From assembly GCF_019797865.1 (NCBI RefSeq), contig NZ_CP081869.1, positions 5,160,501 to 5,224,500 of the forward strand: a stretch of 64,000 nt of DNA. The letters run 5' to 3'. Under the pieces are notes generated by a model that searched no databases, was not told the DNA's origin, and was given only the letters and a program-made list of their open reading frames with translations. Shown piece by piece: positions 37,775 to 47,055 of the stretch. The stretch is from Chenggangzhangella methanolivorans. GTDB lineage: Bacteria; Pseudomonadota; Alphaproteobacteria; Rhizobiales; Methylopilaceae. Positions within the stretch are counted from its first letter, which is position 1. Every line of letters starts with the position of its first letter. The translations under genes were made by a program, and so were the position numbers.

Positions 37775-39211
37775 ATGAGTGACCAGTCGAGCCTCGCTCC
37801 GGCCAACGCCCGTGCGCCGCTGCCCTCCGTCGACCGCGTTCTGGCCGCGGAGGCGGCGCAGATCGCCTCCGAACGCCATGGCCGGACCGCGACCGTCGCG
37901 GCCGTCCGCGCGGCGCTGTCGGAGCTGAGGCCCGCCTGGCTCTCCGGCGTCGAGCTCGACGTCTCGCCCGAGCGGATCGCCGCCGCCGCCTCGCTTCGGC
38001 TCGAGGCCGACGAGCGGCCGAGCCAGCGCCGGGTGCTGAACCTCACCGGCACTGTGCTGCACACCAATCTCGGCCGCGCGCTCCTCGCCGAGGAGGCGAT
38101 CGCGGCCGTGGTGGCGGCCATGCGCAGCCCGACCGCGCTCGAGTTCAACCTCTCGGGCGGCGCCCGCGGCGAGCGCGACGATCATGTCCGCGGCCTCCTG
38201 CGCGAGCTCACCGGCGCGGAGGACGCGGTCGCGGTCAACAACAACGCGGCGGCCGTGCTGCTGACGCTCAATTCGCTGTCGGACGGGCGCGAGACCATCG
38301 TGTCGCGCGGCGAGCTGATCGAGATCGGCGGCGCGTTCCGCATGCCCTCGATCATGAGCCGCGCCGGCGCGCGGCTCGTCGAGGTCGGCACCACCAACCG
38401 CACCCATCTCGCCGATTACGCCGACGCCATCGGGCCCGCGACCGCGCTTCTGATGAAGGTGCATCCGTCGAACTACCGGATCGAGGGCTTCACCAAGGAG
38501 GTGACGGCCCGCGAGCTCGCCCCCGTCGCCCGCGAGCGCGGCGTTCCGCTGGTGGACGATCTCGGCTCGGGCGTGCTGGTCGACCTGACGACATGGGGCC
38601 TCCAGCGCGAGCGCACGGTGCAGGAAGCGGTCGCGGACGGGGCCGACCTCGTCACCTTCTCGGGCGACAAGCTGCTGGGCGGCCCGCAGGCCGGCGTCGT
38701 GGTGGGACGCCGCGATCTCGTGCGGCGGCTCGCCAAGAACCACCTGAAGCGGGCCCTGAGGCTCGACAAGCTTCGGCTCGCCGGCCTCGAAGCGACGCTG
38801 CGGCTCTATCGCGATCCGGACCGCCTCGCCGAGCGGCTGCCGACGCTCGCGTTGCTCACCCGTCCGGCCGAGAAGCTGAAGCGGCTCGCCGAGCGCTTCC
38901 GGCCGAGCCTCGAGGGCGCGATCGGATCGCAGTTCTCTGTCGCGACCGTCGATCTCGAAAGCCAGATCGGCTCCGGCGCGCTGCCGCTCGCCTCCATTCC
39001 AAGCGCGGGCCTTGCGATCGAGGCGCTCTCCGGCGGCGGGGGAGCGCTGACGCGTCTCTCGGCCGCCATGCGCGCGCTTGCGACCCCCATCATCGGCCGC
39101 ATCGCCGACGACAGGCTGCTGCTGGACCTGCGCGGGCTCGACGACGAGGCCGAATTCGGCCGCAGCCTGTTCGAGCTCGGACTCGCCGCGGGCGCGGAGG
39201 GACGGCCATGA
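37775..39211 (+). CDS. selA: L-seryl-tRNA(Sec) selenium transferase
   Basis: 478 residues. It contains GTVLHTNLGRALL, VNNNAAAVLLTL, the region KVHPSNYRIEGF, and SGDKLLGGPQAG with the PLP-binding Lys at residue 299. It converts serine on tRNA-Sec to selenocysteine using selenophosphate. The frame is intact. Its stop overlaps the next ATG by 4 bp, so the Sel1-repeat protein and SelB are probably made with it. Confidence 0.97.
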   Translation: MSDQSSLAPANARAPLPSVDRVLAAEAAQIASERHGRTATVAAVRAALSELRPAWLSGVELDVSPERIAAAASLRLEADERPSQRRVLNLTGTVLHTNLGRALLAEEAIAAVVAAMRSPTALEFNLSGGARGERDDHVRGLLRELTGAEDAVAVNNNAAAVLLTLNSLSDGRETIVSRGELIEIGGAFRMPSIMSRAGARLVEVGTTNRTHLADYADAIGPATALLMKVHPSNYRIEGFTKEVTARELAPVARERGVPLVDDLGSGVLVDLTTWGLQRERTVQEAVADGADLVTFSGDKLLGGPQAGVVVGRRDLVRRLAKNHLKRALRLDKLRLAGLEATLRLYRDPDRLAERLPTLALLTRPAEKLKRLAERFRPSLEGAIGSQFSVATVDLESQIGSGALPLASIPSAGLAIEALSGGGGALTRLSAAMRALATPIIGRIADDRLLLDLRGLDDEAEFGRSLFELGLAAGAEGRP

Positions 39212-40046
39212 CCTGGTTCCAGAAGCTGCTCGGCTCAAGCCTGCTCGTTCCGCGCGACCGCGAGGCGGAGCGGCGGACCGAGGAGGAGCAGGACGTCGCG
39301 GCGCTGATGGAGATGGCCTACGAGGCCGCCGAGCGCGGCGACTACGACATCGCCGTCGGCGTCTGGGGCCCGCTCGCGGCCCAGGGATGGCCGCCCGCGC
39401 GCTCAGCAATCTCGGCGCCTGCTACGTCGAGGGGCTCGGCGTCAGCCGGGATCTCGCCAAGGCCGCGAAGCTGTTCGCGCGCGGCGCGGAGGCCGGCGAC
39501 TCGGTCGCGCAGCGCAATCTCGCGACGCTGCATTTCAAGGGCGAGGGCGGCGTCGAGCAGGACGACGCCGCCGCGCTCGAACTGTTCGAGGCGGCCGCCG
39601 AACAAGGCGACGCCGCCGCGCAGGACATGCTGAGCTGGATGCTGCTCGAAGGGCAGGGCGACGAGCCCGACCCGCAGGGCGCGCGGCGCTGGGCGTTGGC
39701 GGCCGCCGAGCAGGGAGTGGCCTCCTCGATGACCCGGCTCGGGCTCATCGCCCACAATGCGCTCGGCATGGAGCGCGATCCGGAAGAAGCGGCGCGGTGG
39801 TGGTACGAGGCCGCCCGCCGCGGCGACGCCGACGGACAGGCGATGCTCGGCGCCTCGCTCCATCTTGGTTCGGGCGTCGAGAAGGACGACCGCGCGGCGC
39901 TGATCTGGCTCATCCGCGCAGGACAGGGCGGCAGTCCGCTCGCCGCGTCCTTCGTCGCCGCCGTCCGCGCCGCGCTTGGGCCCGAGGACATCTCGGCCGC
40001 CGAAGCCGTGGCGGCCCAGCCGCCGATCCAGGAGGGCGCGGCGTGA
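39208..40046 (+). CDS. Sel1-repeat protein between selA and selB (one frameshift)
   Basis: It starts [21 protein letters not shown]; a missing G near 39385 shifts the frame before [19 protein letters not shown]. Five to six Sel1-type helical repeats follow (for example [21 protein letters not shown], with final [15 protein letters not shown]). Sel1 repeats mediate protein-protein contact. The gene overlaps both selA and selB by 4 bp, suggesting a link with selenoprotein synthesis or formate dehydrogenase assembly, but its function is not known. The name Sel1 is unrelated to selenium. Confidence 0.88.
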
Positions 40047-41990
40047 TCATCGGCACGGCGGGACATGTCGACCACGGCAAGTCCGCGCTCGTGCGCGCGT
40101 TGACCGGCGTGGATCCCGACCGGCTGAAGGAGGAGAAGGCGAGGGGCGTCTCGATCGACCTCGGTTTCGCCTATCTGCCGCGGGACGACGGCTCGGTGCT
40201 CGGCTTCGTGGACGTGCCGGGCCATGAGAAGTTCGTCCGCAACATGCTGGCGGGCGCGAGCGGGATCGATCTCGCCTTGATCGTGATCGCGGCCGACGAC
40301 GGGCCGATGCCGCAGACGCGCGAACATCTCGCGATCGTCGACCTGCTCGGCGTGCGGCGGGGGCTCGTGGCGCTCACCAAATGCGATCTCGCCGACGAGG
40401 GGCGCCGCGGCGAGGCGGTGGCCGAAATCGAGGCGCTGCTCGACGGCTCCTCCTTCGAGGGGGTCGAGGTCGTGCCGGTTTCGGTGGTGACCGGGGAGGG
40501 GCTCGAGGCGCTGCAGGCGCGGCTCGACGGTCTCGCCTCGGAAGTCGCGCGACCGGCCGCCGACGGGCGGTTTCGGCTGTCGGTCGATCGCTGCTTCACG
40601 CTGTCGGGCGCCGGCACGGTGGTGACCGGCTCGGTGCGCGACGGCGTCGTCAGGGTCGGCGATCCTGTCATCGTCTCTCTCGACCGGCGTCGAGGCGCGG
40701 GTGCGCGCCATCCACGCCCAGAACCGGCCTGCCGAGGAGGGGCGCCCCGGCGAGCGCTGCGCCCTCAATCTCGTCGGGCCCCGCGTCTCCAAGGAGGCGA
40801 TCCGCCGCGGCGACGTGGTGGGCGCGCCGGAGCTGCACCGGCCGACGGCGCGCATCGACGTCGAGATGACGGTGCTGGCGGGCGAGCCGAAGCCGTTCGG
40901 TCCGTGGACGCCGCTGCGCCTGCACCATGGCGCGGCCGACGTCGCGGCCCGGCTCGTGCCGCTCGAGGGCGAGGCGATCCGGCCCGGCGAGACCGCGCGG
41001 GTCCAGCTCGTGCTCGACCATCCGATCGCCGCGGTGGCGCTCGACCGGTTCGTCGCCCGCGACACCAGCGGCGCGCGCACCGTGGCGGGCGGGCGGATCC
41101 TCGACCTGCGCGCGCCCGAGCGCCGGCGACGCTCGCCCGAGCGCCGCGCCCAGCTCGCCGCGCTCTCGCATGAAGATCACGCCGAGGCGCTCGGCGCTCT
41201 GCTCGCCGCGCCGCCTCACGCGGTCGACGTCGACGGCTTCATGCGGGACCGCAACATCGGCCCGCAACAATCTGAAAAGATTATAAGAGACGCAGGCCTT
41301 GTGCGTCTCGGATCGAAGGGCGTGGCGCTCTCAGCCCGCGATTTCGCGGCCTTTTCGGCGAGCGTCGACGAGGCGCTCGCCCGCTATCACGCCGAGCACC
41401 CGGACCTTCAGGGCGTCGGCGCTGAGCGGCTGCGACTGTCGGTCGAGCCGAGGCTGCCGGCCCCGTCTTTCCTCGCCGCCGTCGCGACGCTTCAGCGTCA
41501 GGGCGCGGTGGCGGCGGAGGGGGCGTGGATCCGCCTCCCCGGCCATGCCGTGCGCCTCGCCCCCGCCGACGAGGCGCTCTGGGAGGAGGCTGCGCCGCTG
41601 CTTGGCGGCGAGGCGCGGTTCCGGCCGCCGCGGGTCCGCGACATCGCCGGCGAGATCGGCGCCGAGGAGGCGGAGGTGCGGCGCACGCTCAAGCTCGTCG
41701 GTCGGCTCGGCCAGGTCGACGAGGTCGCGCACGACCACTTCTTCCTGCGCGAGACCATCGCCGAACTCGTCGACATCGCCGCAGACGTCGCGCGCGAGGA
41801 CGAGGTGGTGACGGCGGCGCGGTTTCGCGACAGGCTCGAAAACGGGCGGAAGGTCGCGATCCAGATCCTCGAATTTCTCGACCGCCACGGCGTCACGATC
41901 CGCCGCGGCGACGACCGGCGGATGAACCGCCACCGCATCGACCTGTTCCGTCGCCGCGACGTGACAGGCGGCGAAGGAGCCGAACCATGA
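40043..41990 (+). CDS. selB: Selenocysteine-specific elongation factor SelB (one frameshift)
   Basis: A GTG start overlaps the preceding stop. The GTPase motifs are [28 protein letters not shown] and TKCDLAD, then the EF-Tu-like domains. An extra base near 40678 (in TCTCTC) breaks the frame before the conserved [15 protein letters not shown]. The C-terminal winged-helix repeats (from about residue 390) bind SECIS RNA; they end with [19 protein letters not shown]. It delivers Sec-tRNA to the UGA in fdoG. Total about 649 residues. Confidence 0.96.
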
Positions 41991-42463
41991 CGTTTCGTCC
42001 TGCAGCGCTCGACGTGCTAGAGATGACGGCGCGCGAGGCCGGCGCCGCCGAAACGCGGTTCCGCGAGGAGTTCGCGCGCGAGATCCTGCGCCTCGAGACC
42101 GAGCGCCGACGCGCCTATCGGCGCATGAATTTTCTGGCGGCCCTGGTGGCGGCGGACGCCCGGTCCTCGAGCCGCGAGGAGTCGCGGGGCGCGCAGCGCC
42201 GCGCCGCCGCTGCGGAGTTCGACTGGGAGGAGCTCGACCAACCCCGCGCCGCAGCTCTCGACGAGCTGGAGCCGCTCTCCGACGCCGTCCATGACGAGCG
42301 TCTGCTCGAGGAGACCGAGGACGCCGCGGAGGGCCACGACCGCGCCGCCGCGCTCCTGATGGCGCTCGCGGACTTCGAGGCCCGTTTCGAGACCGCCCGC
42401 GGCCAGTCCTTCGTGGTGGCGTTCGACCGCTACATGCCGGAGACGCCGCTTGTCGATTTCTGA
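41987..42463 (+). CDS. Unknown protein following selB
   Basis: 158 residues, starting at an ATG that overlaps the selB stop. It is mostly helical and strongly charged, with REEFAREILRLETERRRAYRR in the N-terminal third and an acidic middle (ELDQPRAAALDELEPLSD, EETEDAAEG). No signal peptide, membrane helix or known motif is seen. Its position between selB and moeA suggests a role in formate dehydrogenase maturation, but there is no sequence evidence for a mechanism. Confidence 0.78.
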   Translation: MTFRPAALDVLEMTAREAGAAETRFREEFAREILRLETERRRAYRRMNFLAALVAADARSSSREESRGAQRRAAAAEFDWEELDQPRAAALDELEPLSDAVHDERLLEETEDAAEGHDRAAALLMALADFEARFETARGQSFVVAFDRYMPETPLVDF

Positions 42464-42866
42464 TCAGGACGTTGCGGACGCCAACCCGCCGATGCTGGAC
42501 TTCGACGACTGGCTGAAGGCCGCCTTCGCCGAGACGGAAGGCTTCACGGCGCTCGTCGTGCTGGTCGAGATCACCGAGACCGACGCCAAGCCGGTCGCCT
42601 CGACGTTCTTCCACGTGATCGGCGACGAGGCGACGTGGAAGGACGTGCGGAAGATGTTCGCCTCCGCGCCCGGCGGCTGGGACGGCGCGGTGTTCTTCAC
42701 CGCGACCTCGCGCGACGGCGGGCCGATCGAGGAGCCGCTCGCGCGGGTCGAATTGCGCCGCGTTGAGGCCGAGATCGGCGACGACCGGTTGCGCATCAAC
42801 GACGGCGCGTTTTTCGACCGCAAGGGACGGCGGATGCGCATCGACGAGGACGAGGCCGCCGCATGA
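42450..42866 (+). CDS. Unknown protein upstream of moeA
   Basis: 138 residues from a TTG overlapping the previous gene by 14 bp; an ATG fourteen codons on (MLDFDDWLKAAF) is an alternative start. It looks like a small alpha/beta protein: TALVVLVEITETDAKPVAS, then GGWDGAVFFTATSRDGGPIEEP. The C-terminus overlaps the moeA ATG by 4 bp. No family is recognised. Position suggests it belongs to the formate/molybdenum unit. Confidence 0.75.
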   Translation: MSISDQDVADANPPMLDFDDWLKAAFAETEGFTALVVLVEITETDAKPVASTFFHVIGDEATWKDVRKMFASAPGGWDGAVFFTATSRDGGPIEEPLARVELRRVEAEIGDDRLRINDGAFFDRKGRRMRIDEDEAAA

Positions 42867-44137
42867 GCGCCGCGCCCCCGGCGCTTGCGGCCGACCCCTG
42901 CGACGCCCCCCGAAAGGGCCGCGGGCTGCTGACGGTCGAGCAGGCGCAGGGGCTCGCGGCGGGTCTTGCGGACGGACCGGTGGGCGTCGAGACGCTCCCG
43001 ATCGCCCGGATCGCGGGCCGGGTGTCGGCCGAGCCCGTGACGAGCCCGACCCCGCTGCCGCCCTTCGATCATTCGGCGATGGACGGCTACGCGCTCGCCT
43101 CGCTTGGACCCGACCATGTGGTGAGGGGCCGCTTCGCCGCGGGCTCGCGCGGCGCGCGCGAACCGCTCGCGCCCGGGGAGGCCGCGCGGATCATGACCGG
43201 CGCGCCGATGCCGCCCGGCGCGGTCGCTGTCGCGATGCAGGAGCGGGTCGAGGCGTCCGGCGACCGCATCGCGCTTCGCGGGCCGCTGGAGGCCGGCGCC
43301 AACATCCGCCGCCGCGGCGAGGACGTCGGCGTCGGCGACGTGATCGTGCCGGCGGGGGTGCGGCTCGACGCCCGCCATGTCGCGATTCTCGCCGCCGCGG
43401 GCGTCTCCGAAATCGCTGTGCGGCGGCGCGTCGTCGTGGGGCTGATGTCGACGGGCGACGAGCTGGTGCGCCCCGGCCGGCCGCTCGCGCCCGGCATGAT
43501 CCACGACGCCAACCGCCCGATGCTGGCGGCGCTGCTCGGCGCCCAGCCCGCGCTCGAGATCGTCGATCTCGGCGTCGCGCCCGACGATCGCGAGGAACTC
43601 GCCCGCCTCGTCGCCGACGCCGCGCGCCGCTGCGACGCGCTGGTGACGAGCGGCGCGACCTCGGTCGGCGAGGAGGATCATCTGGCCGCCGCCGTGACGG
43701 CCGCGGGCGGGCGGCTGCGGCTCGCAAGCGTCGCCATCAAGCCGGGAAAACCCGTGGTGGCGGGCCGTCTCGGAGGCGCGACGCTGATCGGGCTGCCCGG
43801 CAACCCCTTCGCGGCGCTGGTCGCATGGCTCCTGGTCGGGCGCGTCGCGCTCGAGCGGCTGGCGGGCCTTCCGCCGCGTCCGCTCACGCCGCTTGCGGCG
43901 GTCGCAGGCTTCTCGCAGAAGGGGCCGGGCGGCCGCACTGAGTTCGCGCCGGCCAAGCTCATGGGAACGGCCGAGAACGGCCTGCCGGTGGTCGAGAAGC
44001 TCGGGCGCGGCGGCTCCGCCCGCCTTGCGCCGCTGATCGCCGCCGATGGGCTCGCGGTGATCGCCGCAGGCGTCGACGAGGTTCGGGAGGGAGATCCGGT
44101 CGGTTTCCTGCCGTTCGAGGCCGCGGCGGAGCTTTAG
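42863..44137 (+). CDS. moeA: Molybdopterin molybdenumtransferase MoeA
   Basis: 424 residues. Signature motifs: PFDHSAMDGYAL, RIMTGAPMPPGAVAV, RRRGEDVGVGDV, VVVGLMSTGDELV, TSGATSVGEEDH and IGLPGNPFAALV. MoeA inserts molybdate into adenylated molybdopterin. Placed last in the formate dehydrogenase/selenium run with a 4-bp overlap, it may be dedicated to the molybdenum cofactor of this enzyme; a second moeA elsewhere is likely in such genomes. Confidence 0.96.
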   Translation: MSAAPPALAADPCDAPRKGRGLLTVEQAQGLAAGLADGPVGVETLPIARIAGRVSAEPVTSPTPLPPFDHSAMDGYALASLGPDHVVRGRFAAGSRGAREPLAPGEAARIMTGAPMPPGAVAVAMQERVEASGDRIALRGPLEAGANIRRRGEDVGVGDVIVPAGVRLDARHVAILAAAGVSEIAVRRRVVVGLMSTGDELVRPGRPLAPGMIHDANRPMLAALLGAQPALEIVDLGVAPDDREELARLVADAARRCDALVTSGATSVGEEDHLAAAVTAAGGRLRLASVAIKPGKPVVAGRLGGATLIGLPGNPFAALVAWLLVGRVALERLAGLPPRPLTPLAAVAGFSQKGPGGRTEFAPAKLMGTAENGLPVVEKLGRGGSARLAPLIAADGLAVIAAGVDEVREGDPVGFLPFEAAAEL

Positions 44138-44244
44138 TCCGCCGCTCCGTGCGCGGACGCCCTGCGGTTGAGCTCTCGCGCACGCGGAGATTGACGCGGT
44201 TCGCCCGCGCGAGCACTCTCGGCTAAATAAGCCGGGGGGCGGAC

Positions 44245-44867
44245 ATGAAGATTTTGGCGGGTGCGCTTGCGCTTTGCTTCGTGACGTGCGCGGCCGACGT
44301 CGCCGTCGCCGATACGTACAAGTACGTCTTCACCAAAAGCAGCAAAGCGAAAGATTTCAAGACGATCCGGACCAAGTGGGTGGTCCGGGCTCGGGCCTAC
44401 AGGCCGTTGTCGAGCCCGACGGGATATTCGGCGACGCTGTTGAGAAACAAGAAGTTTTCCAACGTGTCGGTCGCGACCATGATCGTGTCGGATCCGTACC
44501 ACTATGAAGGCGGTCCGATCCTGCGCGTGAAACGTTCAGGAGACGCGATTTCCGGCTATGGCGGCCTGGTGCTCGGAAACAACGGCATCTTTTCCGTCTA
44601 CATCAATCGATACGACAGATACTCGCTCGATACGATCGGCGGGAGACTGACGAACCTCTGTTTTGCGTATTTCACGGCGACAAGGCCAGGACGATCGAGT
44701 TCGTCGCCGAGAAGAAGTCGCTGAAGCTGTATTACGACGGCAAGATGGTGTGTTCGACTGAGGACAGCACCTACACGAGCGGCGACGCCGGGCTCATGAC
44801 GACGACGACGCCGACCGTCGACGACCCGAAGGTGGCGGACTTCAGCCGGGTGAGCTTCAGCGACTGA
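44245..44867 (+). CDS. Secreted jelly-roll-like protein of lower GC (one frameshift)
   Basis: A signal peptide MKILAGALALCFVTCAADVAVA is followed by a beta-rich domain. A missing base near 44671 shifts the frame; the corrected C-terminus includes KARTIEFVAEKKSLKLYYDG then STYTSGDAGLMTTTT and ends SRVSFSD (TGA 44865-44867). The pattern LKLYYDGKMV...TSGDAGL is typical of LamG/concanavalin-like folds. AT content and codon choice (AAA, AAT, TTT) differ clearly from neighbours, suggesting recent transfer. The ribosome site GGGGGGCGGAC is strong. No exact function. Confidence 0.75.
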
Positions 44868-44919
44868 ACGGCCGGGGGATCGGCGTCGACAGGCAAGCCT
44901 TCGCGAGGTCGGAGCGCGC

Positions 44920-47055
44920 TCAGGCCTTGCCGAGCTTCACCGCCATGGCGAGCAGCGCGCGGTCCTGGAACACGACGGTCTTTTCCTTCGCGCTCAGCCA
45001 GCCGATCGCCTCGCCGAGCGTCTCGGCCTCGCTGAGCTTGGCCGCGGCCATCACGCGGTCGGGCTCGATCTGGCCGCGCGGACGAGGCGGGGCGGCCGGC
45101 AGCATCTTCTCGTGGGCGCGGTAGAGGTCGGGGTCGCGCGCGATCGCCTCCAGGCCGTCGCCCTCGTCGACGCCGAGCGCGGCGAGCCGCCGCCCGTTCT
45201 CGCGCGCCGAGACCGCGATCGCGGGTGGTTCGGTCTCTTCCGGGATCATCATGAGGCCGAGGCGCTTCAGGAAAAGGCCGGAGGCGAGGTGGCCCGAGAG
45301 CCAGGAGAGCGGGATCGCGAGCAGGAGTCCGGCGATCGTCGGCGACATCCAGCCGGCGAGCGAGGGCGCGATCATGAGCGCCGAGACGAGCGTCACCGCT
45401 CCGAGCGCGGTGTGCCACTGGTGGCGGCGGCGGATGTCGCTGAACGGGATCGAGCCGTCGTCGCGCCGCTGCGGGTTCCAGCCGGTGGCCTTGCCCGCGA
45501 GGATCTGGAACACCGAGCCGGACTGCACCAGCATCATGATCGGCGCGAACAGCGACGACAGGATGATTTCGAGGAAGGCCGAGACGAGGATCCGGAACGC
45601 GCCCCCGCTGCCGCGCCGCGAGCGGCCGTTCAGGATGTGGACGATCAGTCCGAAGATCTTCGGCGCGATGAGGATCGCCATGGTGATCCCGAACAGCGCG
45701 AGCGCGCGTTCGGCGTCGAAGCGCGGCCAGGCCGGGAAGAGCGAGAACTCGTCGGTGAAATATTCCGGCCGGATGAAGCGGGCCTGCAGCGCGAGCGCGA
45801 TGCCGCAGAGCAGCATGAACATCCACAGCGGCGAGGCGAGATAGGAGAAGATGCCATTGAGGAAATGCTGGCGGCTCAGCGGATAGAGCCCCTTGGTTCC
45901 AAGCAGCGCCGTGTGCTGCAGGTTGCCCTGGCACCAGCGGCGGTCGCGCTGGCTGAGGTCGATCAGCGACGGGGGGCTTTCTTCGTAGGAGCCCTCGATC
46001 CGCGGCAGCATGTAGACCGCCCAGCCCTTGCGGCGCACGAGCGCGGCCTCGACGAAGTCGTGGGACATGATGAGGCCGCCGAAGGGCGGGCGGCCCTTGA
46101 GGTCCGGCAGGCCCGCGCCTTCCGCGAAGGCCTGCATGCGGATGATGGCGTTGTGGCCCCAATAGTTGCCGTCGCGCCCGTACCAGACCGCGATGCCGGC
46201 TGCGATGACGGGGCCGTAGACGCGGCTCGCGAACTGCTGCACGCGGGCGAACAGCGTGTTGCGGTTGATGATCAGCGGCAGCGTCTGGATGATGCCGGCG
46301 TCCGGGTCGGCCTCCATCGCGGCGGCGAGCGCCACGACGGCGTGGCCGGTCATCAGGCTGTCGGCGTCGAAGATGACCATGTGGTCGTAGGCGCCGCCCC
46401 AGCGGGTGACGAAATCCTCGATGTTGCCGGCCTTGCGGCGGTGGTTTTTGGCGCGGTGGCGGTAATAGACCCGCGCGTCGGGCCCGAGCGCCTCGCGCAG
46501 CGCCACGAAGGCGCGCTCCTCGGCGATCCAGACGTCCGGATCGGTGGTGTCGGAGACGAGGAAACAGTCGAAGTGCTCGCCGAAGCCGAGCGCCTGGATC
46601 TCGTCATAGATCGCCTGGATGCCGCCGAACACGCGGCTCGGCTGCTCGTTGTAGATCGGCATCACGAGCGCGTTGCGCGACGAGAGCCTCTCGGGCGGGG
46701 CCGGCGTCTCGATCGCGGGGCGGCCGAGAAGCGCGAAGAAGCCCACGATCGAGCTCGCGAAGGCGAGCGCGATCCAGGAGAAGTTGATCAGGAACAGGCC
46801 GAGCAGCGCCCATTCCAGCACCGTGACGCCGCCGACCTCGACGACGCCGTACATCTCGCGCCCGCCGAGCGCGATCGCGACGGCGAGCCCGGAAAACACG
46901 AAGATCCGGCTGAGCCAGGGGGTCTTCCAGAGCTTCGGCGCCTCGAGCGGGCGCACGTGCTTCTTCGACCAGCGCGACAGCGGCTGCGCCGGCATGGCGA
47001 GCGGCGTCTCCGGCGGCATTGCGGGGCGCTCGTTCACAGGCGTCGGATCGGTCAC
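44920..47055 (-). CDS. mdoH: Glucans biosynthesis glucosyltransferase H
   Basis: 711 residues from a GTG (reads VTDPTPVNE) that overlaps the mdoG stop by 4 bp. It has an N-terminal membrane pair, then a GT2 domain with ALVMPIYNEQPSRVFGG, VIFDADSLMTG and LIDLSQRDRRWCQGNLQH (QxxRW type), then several C-terminal membrane helices. It makes the beta-1,2-glucan backbone of osmoregulated periplasmic glucans across the inner membrane. It forms an operon with mdoG. Confidence 0.95.
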   Translation of the reverse strand: MTDPTPVNERPAMPPETPLAMPAQPLSRWSKKHVRPLEAPKLWKTPWLSRIFVFSGLAVAIALGGREMYGVVEVGGVTVLEWALLGLFLINFSWIALAFASSIVGFFALLGRPAIETPAPPERLSSRNALVMPIYNEQPSRVFGGIQAIYDEIQALGFGEHFDCFLVSDTTDPDVWIAEERAFVALREALGPDARVYYRHRAKNHRRKAGNIEDFVTRWGGAYDHMVIFDADSLMTGHAVVALAAAMEADPDAGIIQTLPLIINRNTLFARVQQFASRVYGPVIAAGIAVWYGRDGNYWGHNAIIRMQAFAEGAGLPDLKGRPPFGGLIMSHDFVEAALVRRKGWAVYMLPRIEGSYEESPPSLIDLSQRDRRWCQGNLQHTALLGTKGLYPLSRQHFLNGIFSYLASPLWMFMLLCGIALALQARFIRPEYFTDEFSLFPAWPRFDAERALALFGITMAILIAPKIFGLIVHILNGRSRRGSGGAFRILVSAFLEIILSSLFAPIMMLVQSGSVFQILAGKATGWNPQRRDDGSIPFSDIRRRHQWHTALGAVTLVSALMIAPSLAGWMSPTIAGLLLAIPLSWLSGHLASGLFLKRLGLMMIPEETEPPAIAVSARENGRRLAALGVDEGDGLEAIARDPDLYRAHEKMLPAAPPRPRGQIEPDRVMAAAKLSEAETLGEAIGWLSAKEKTVVFQDRALLAMAVKLGKA

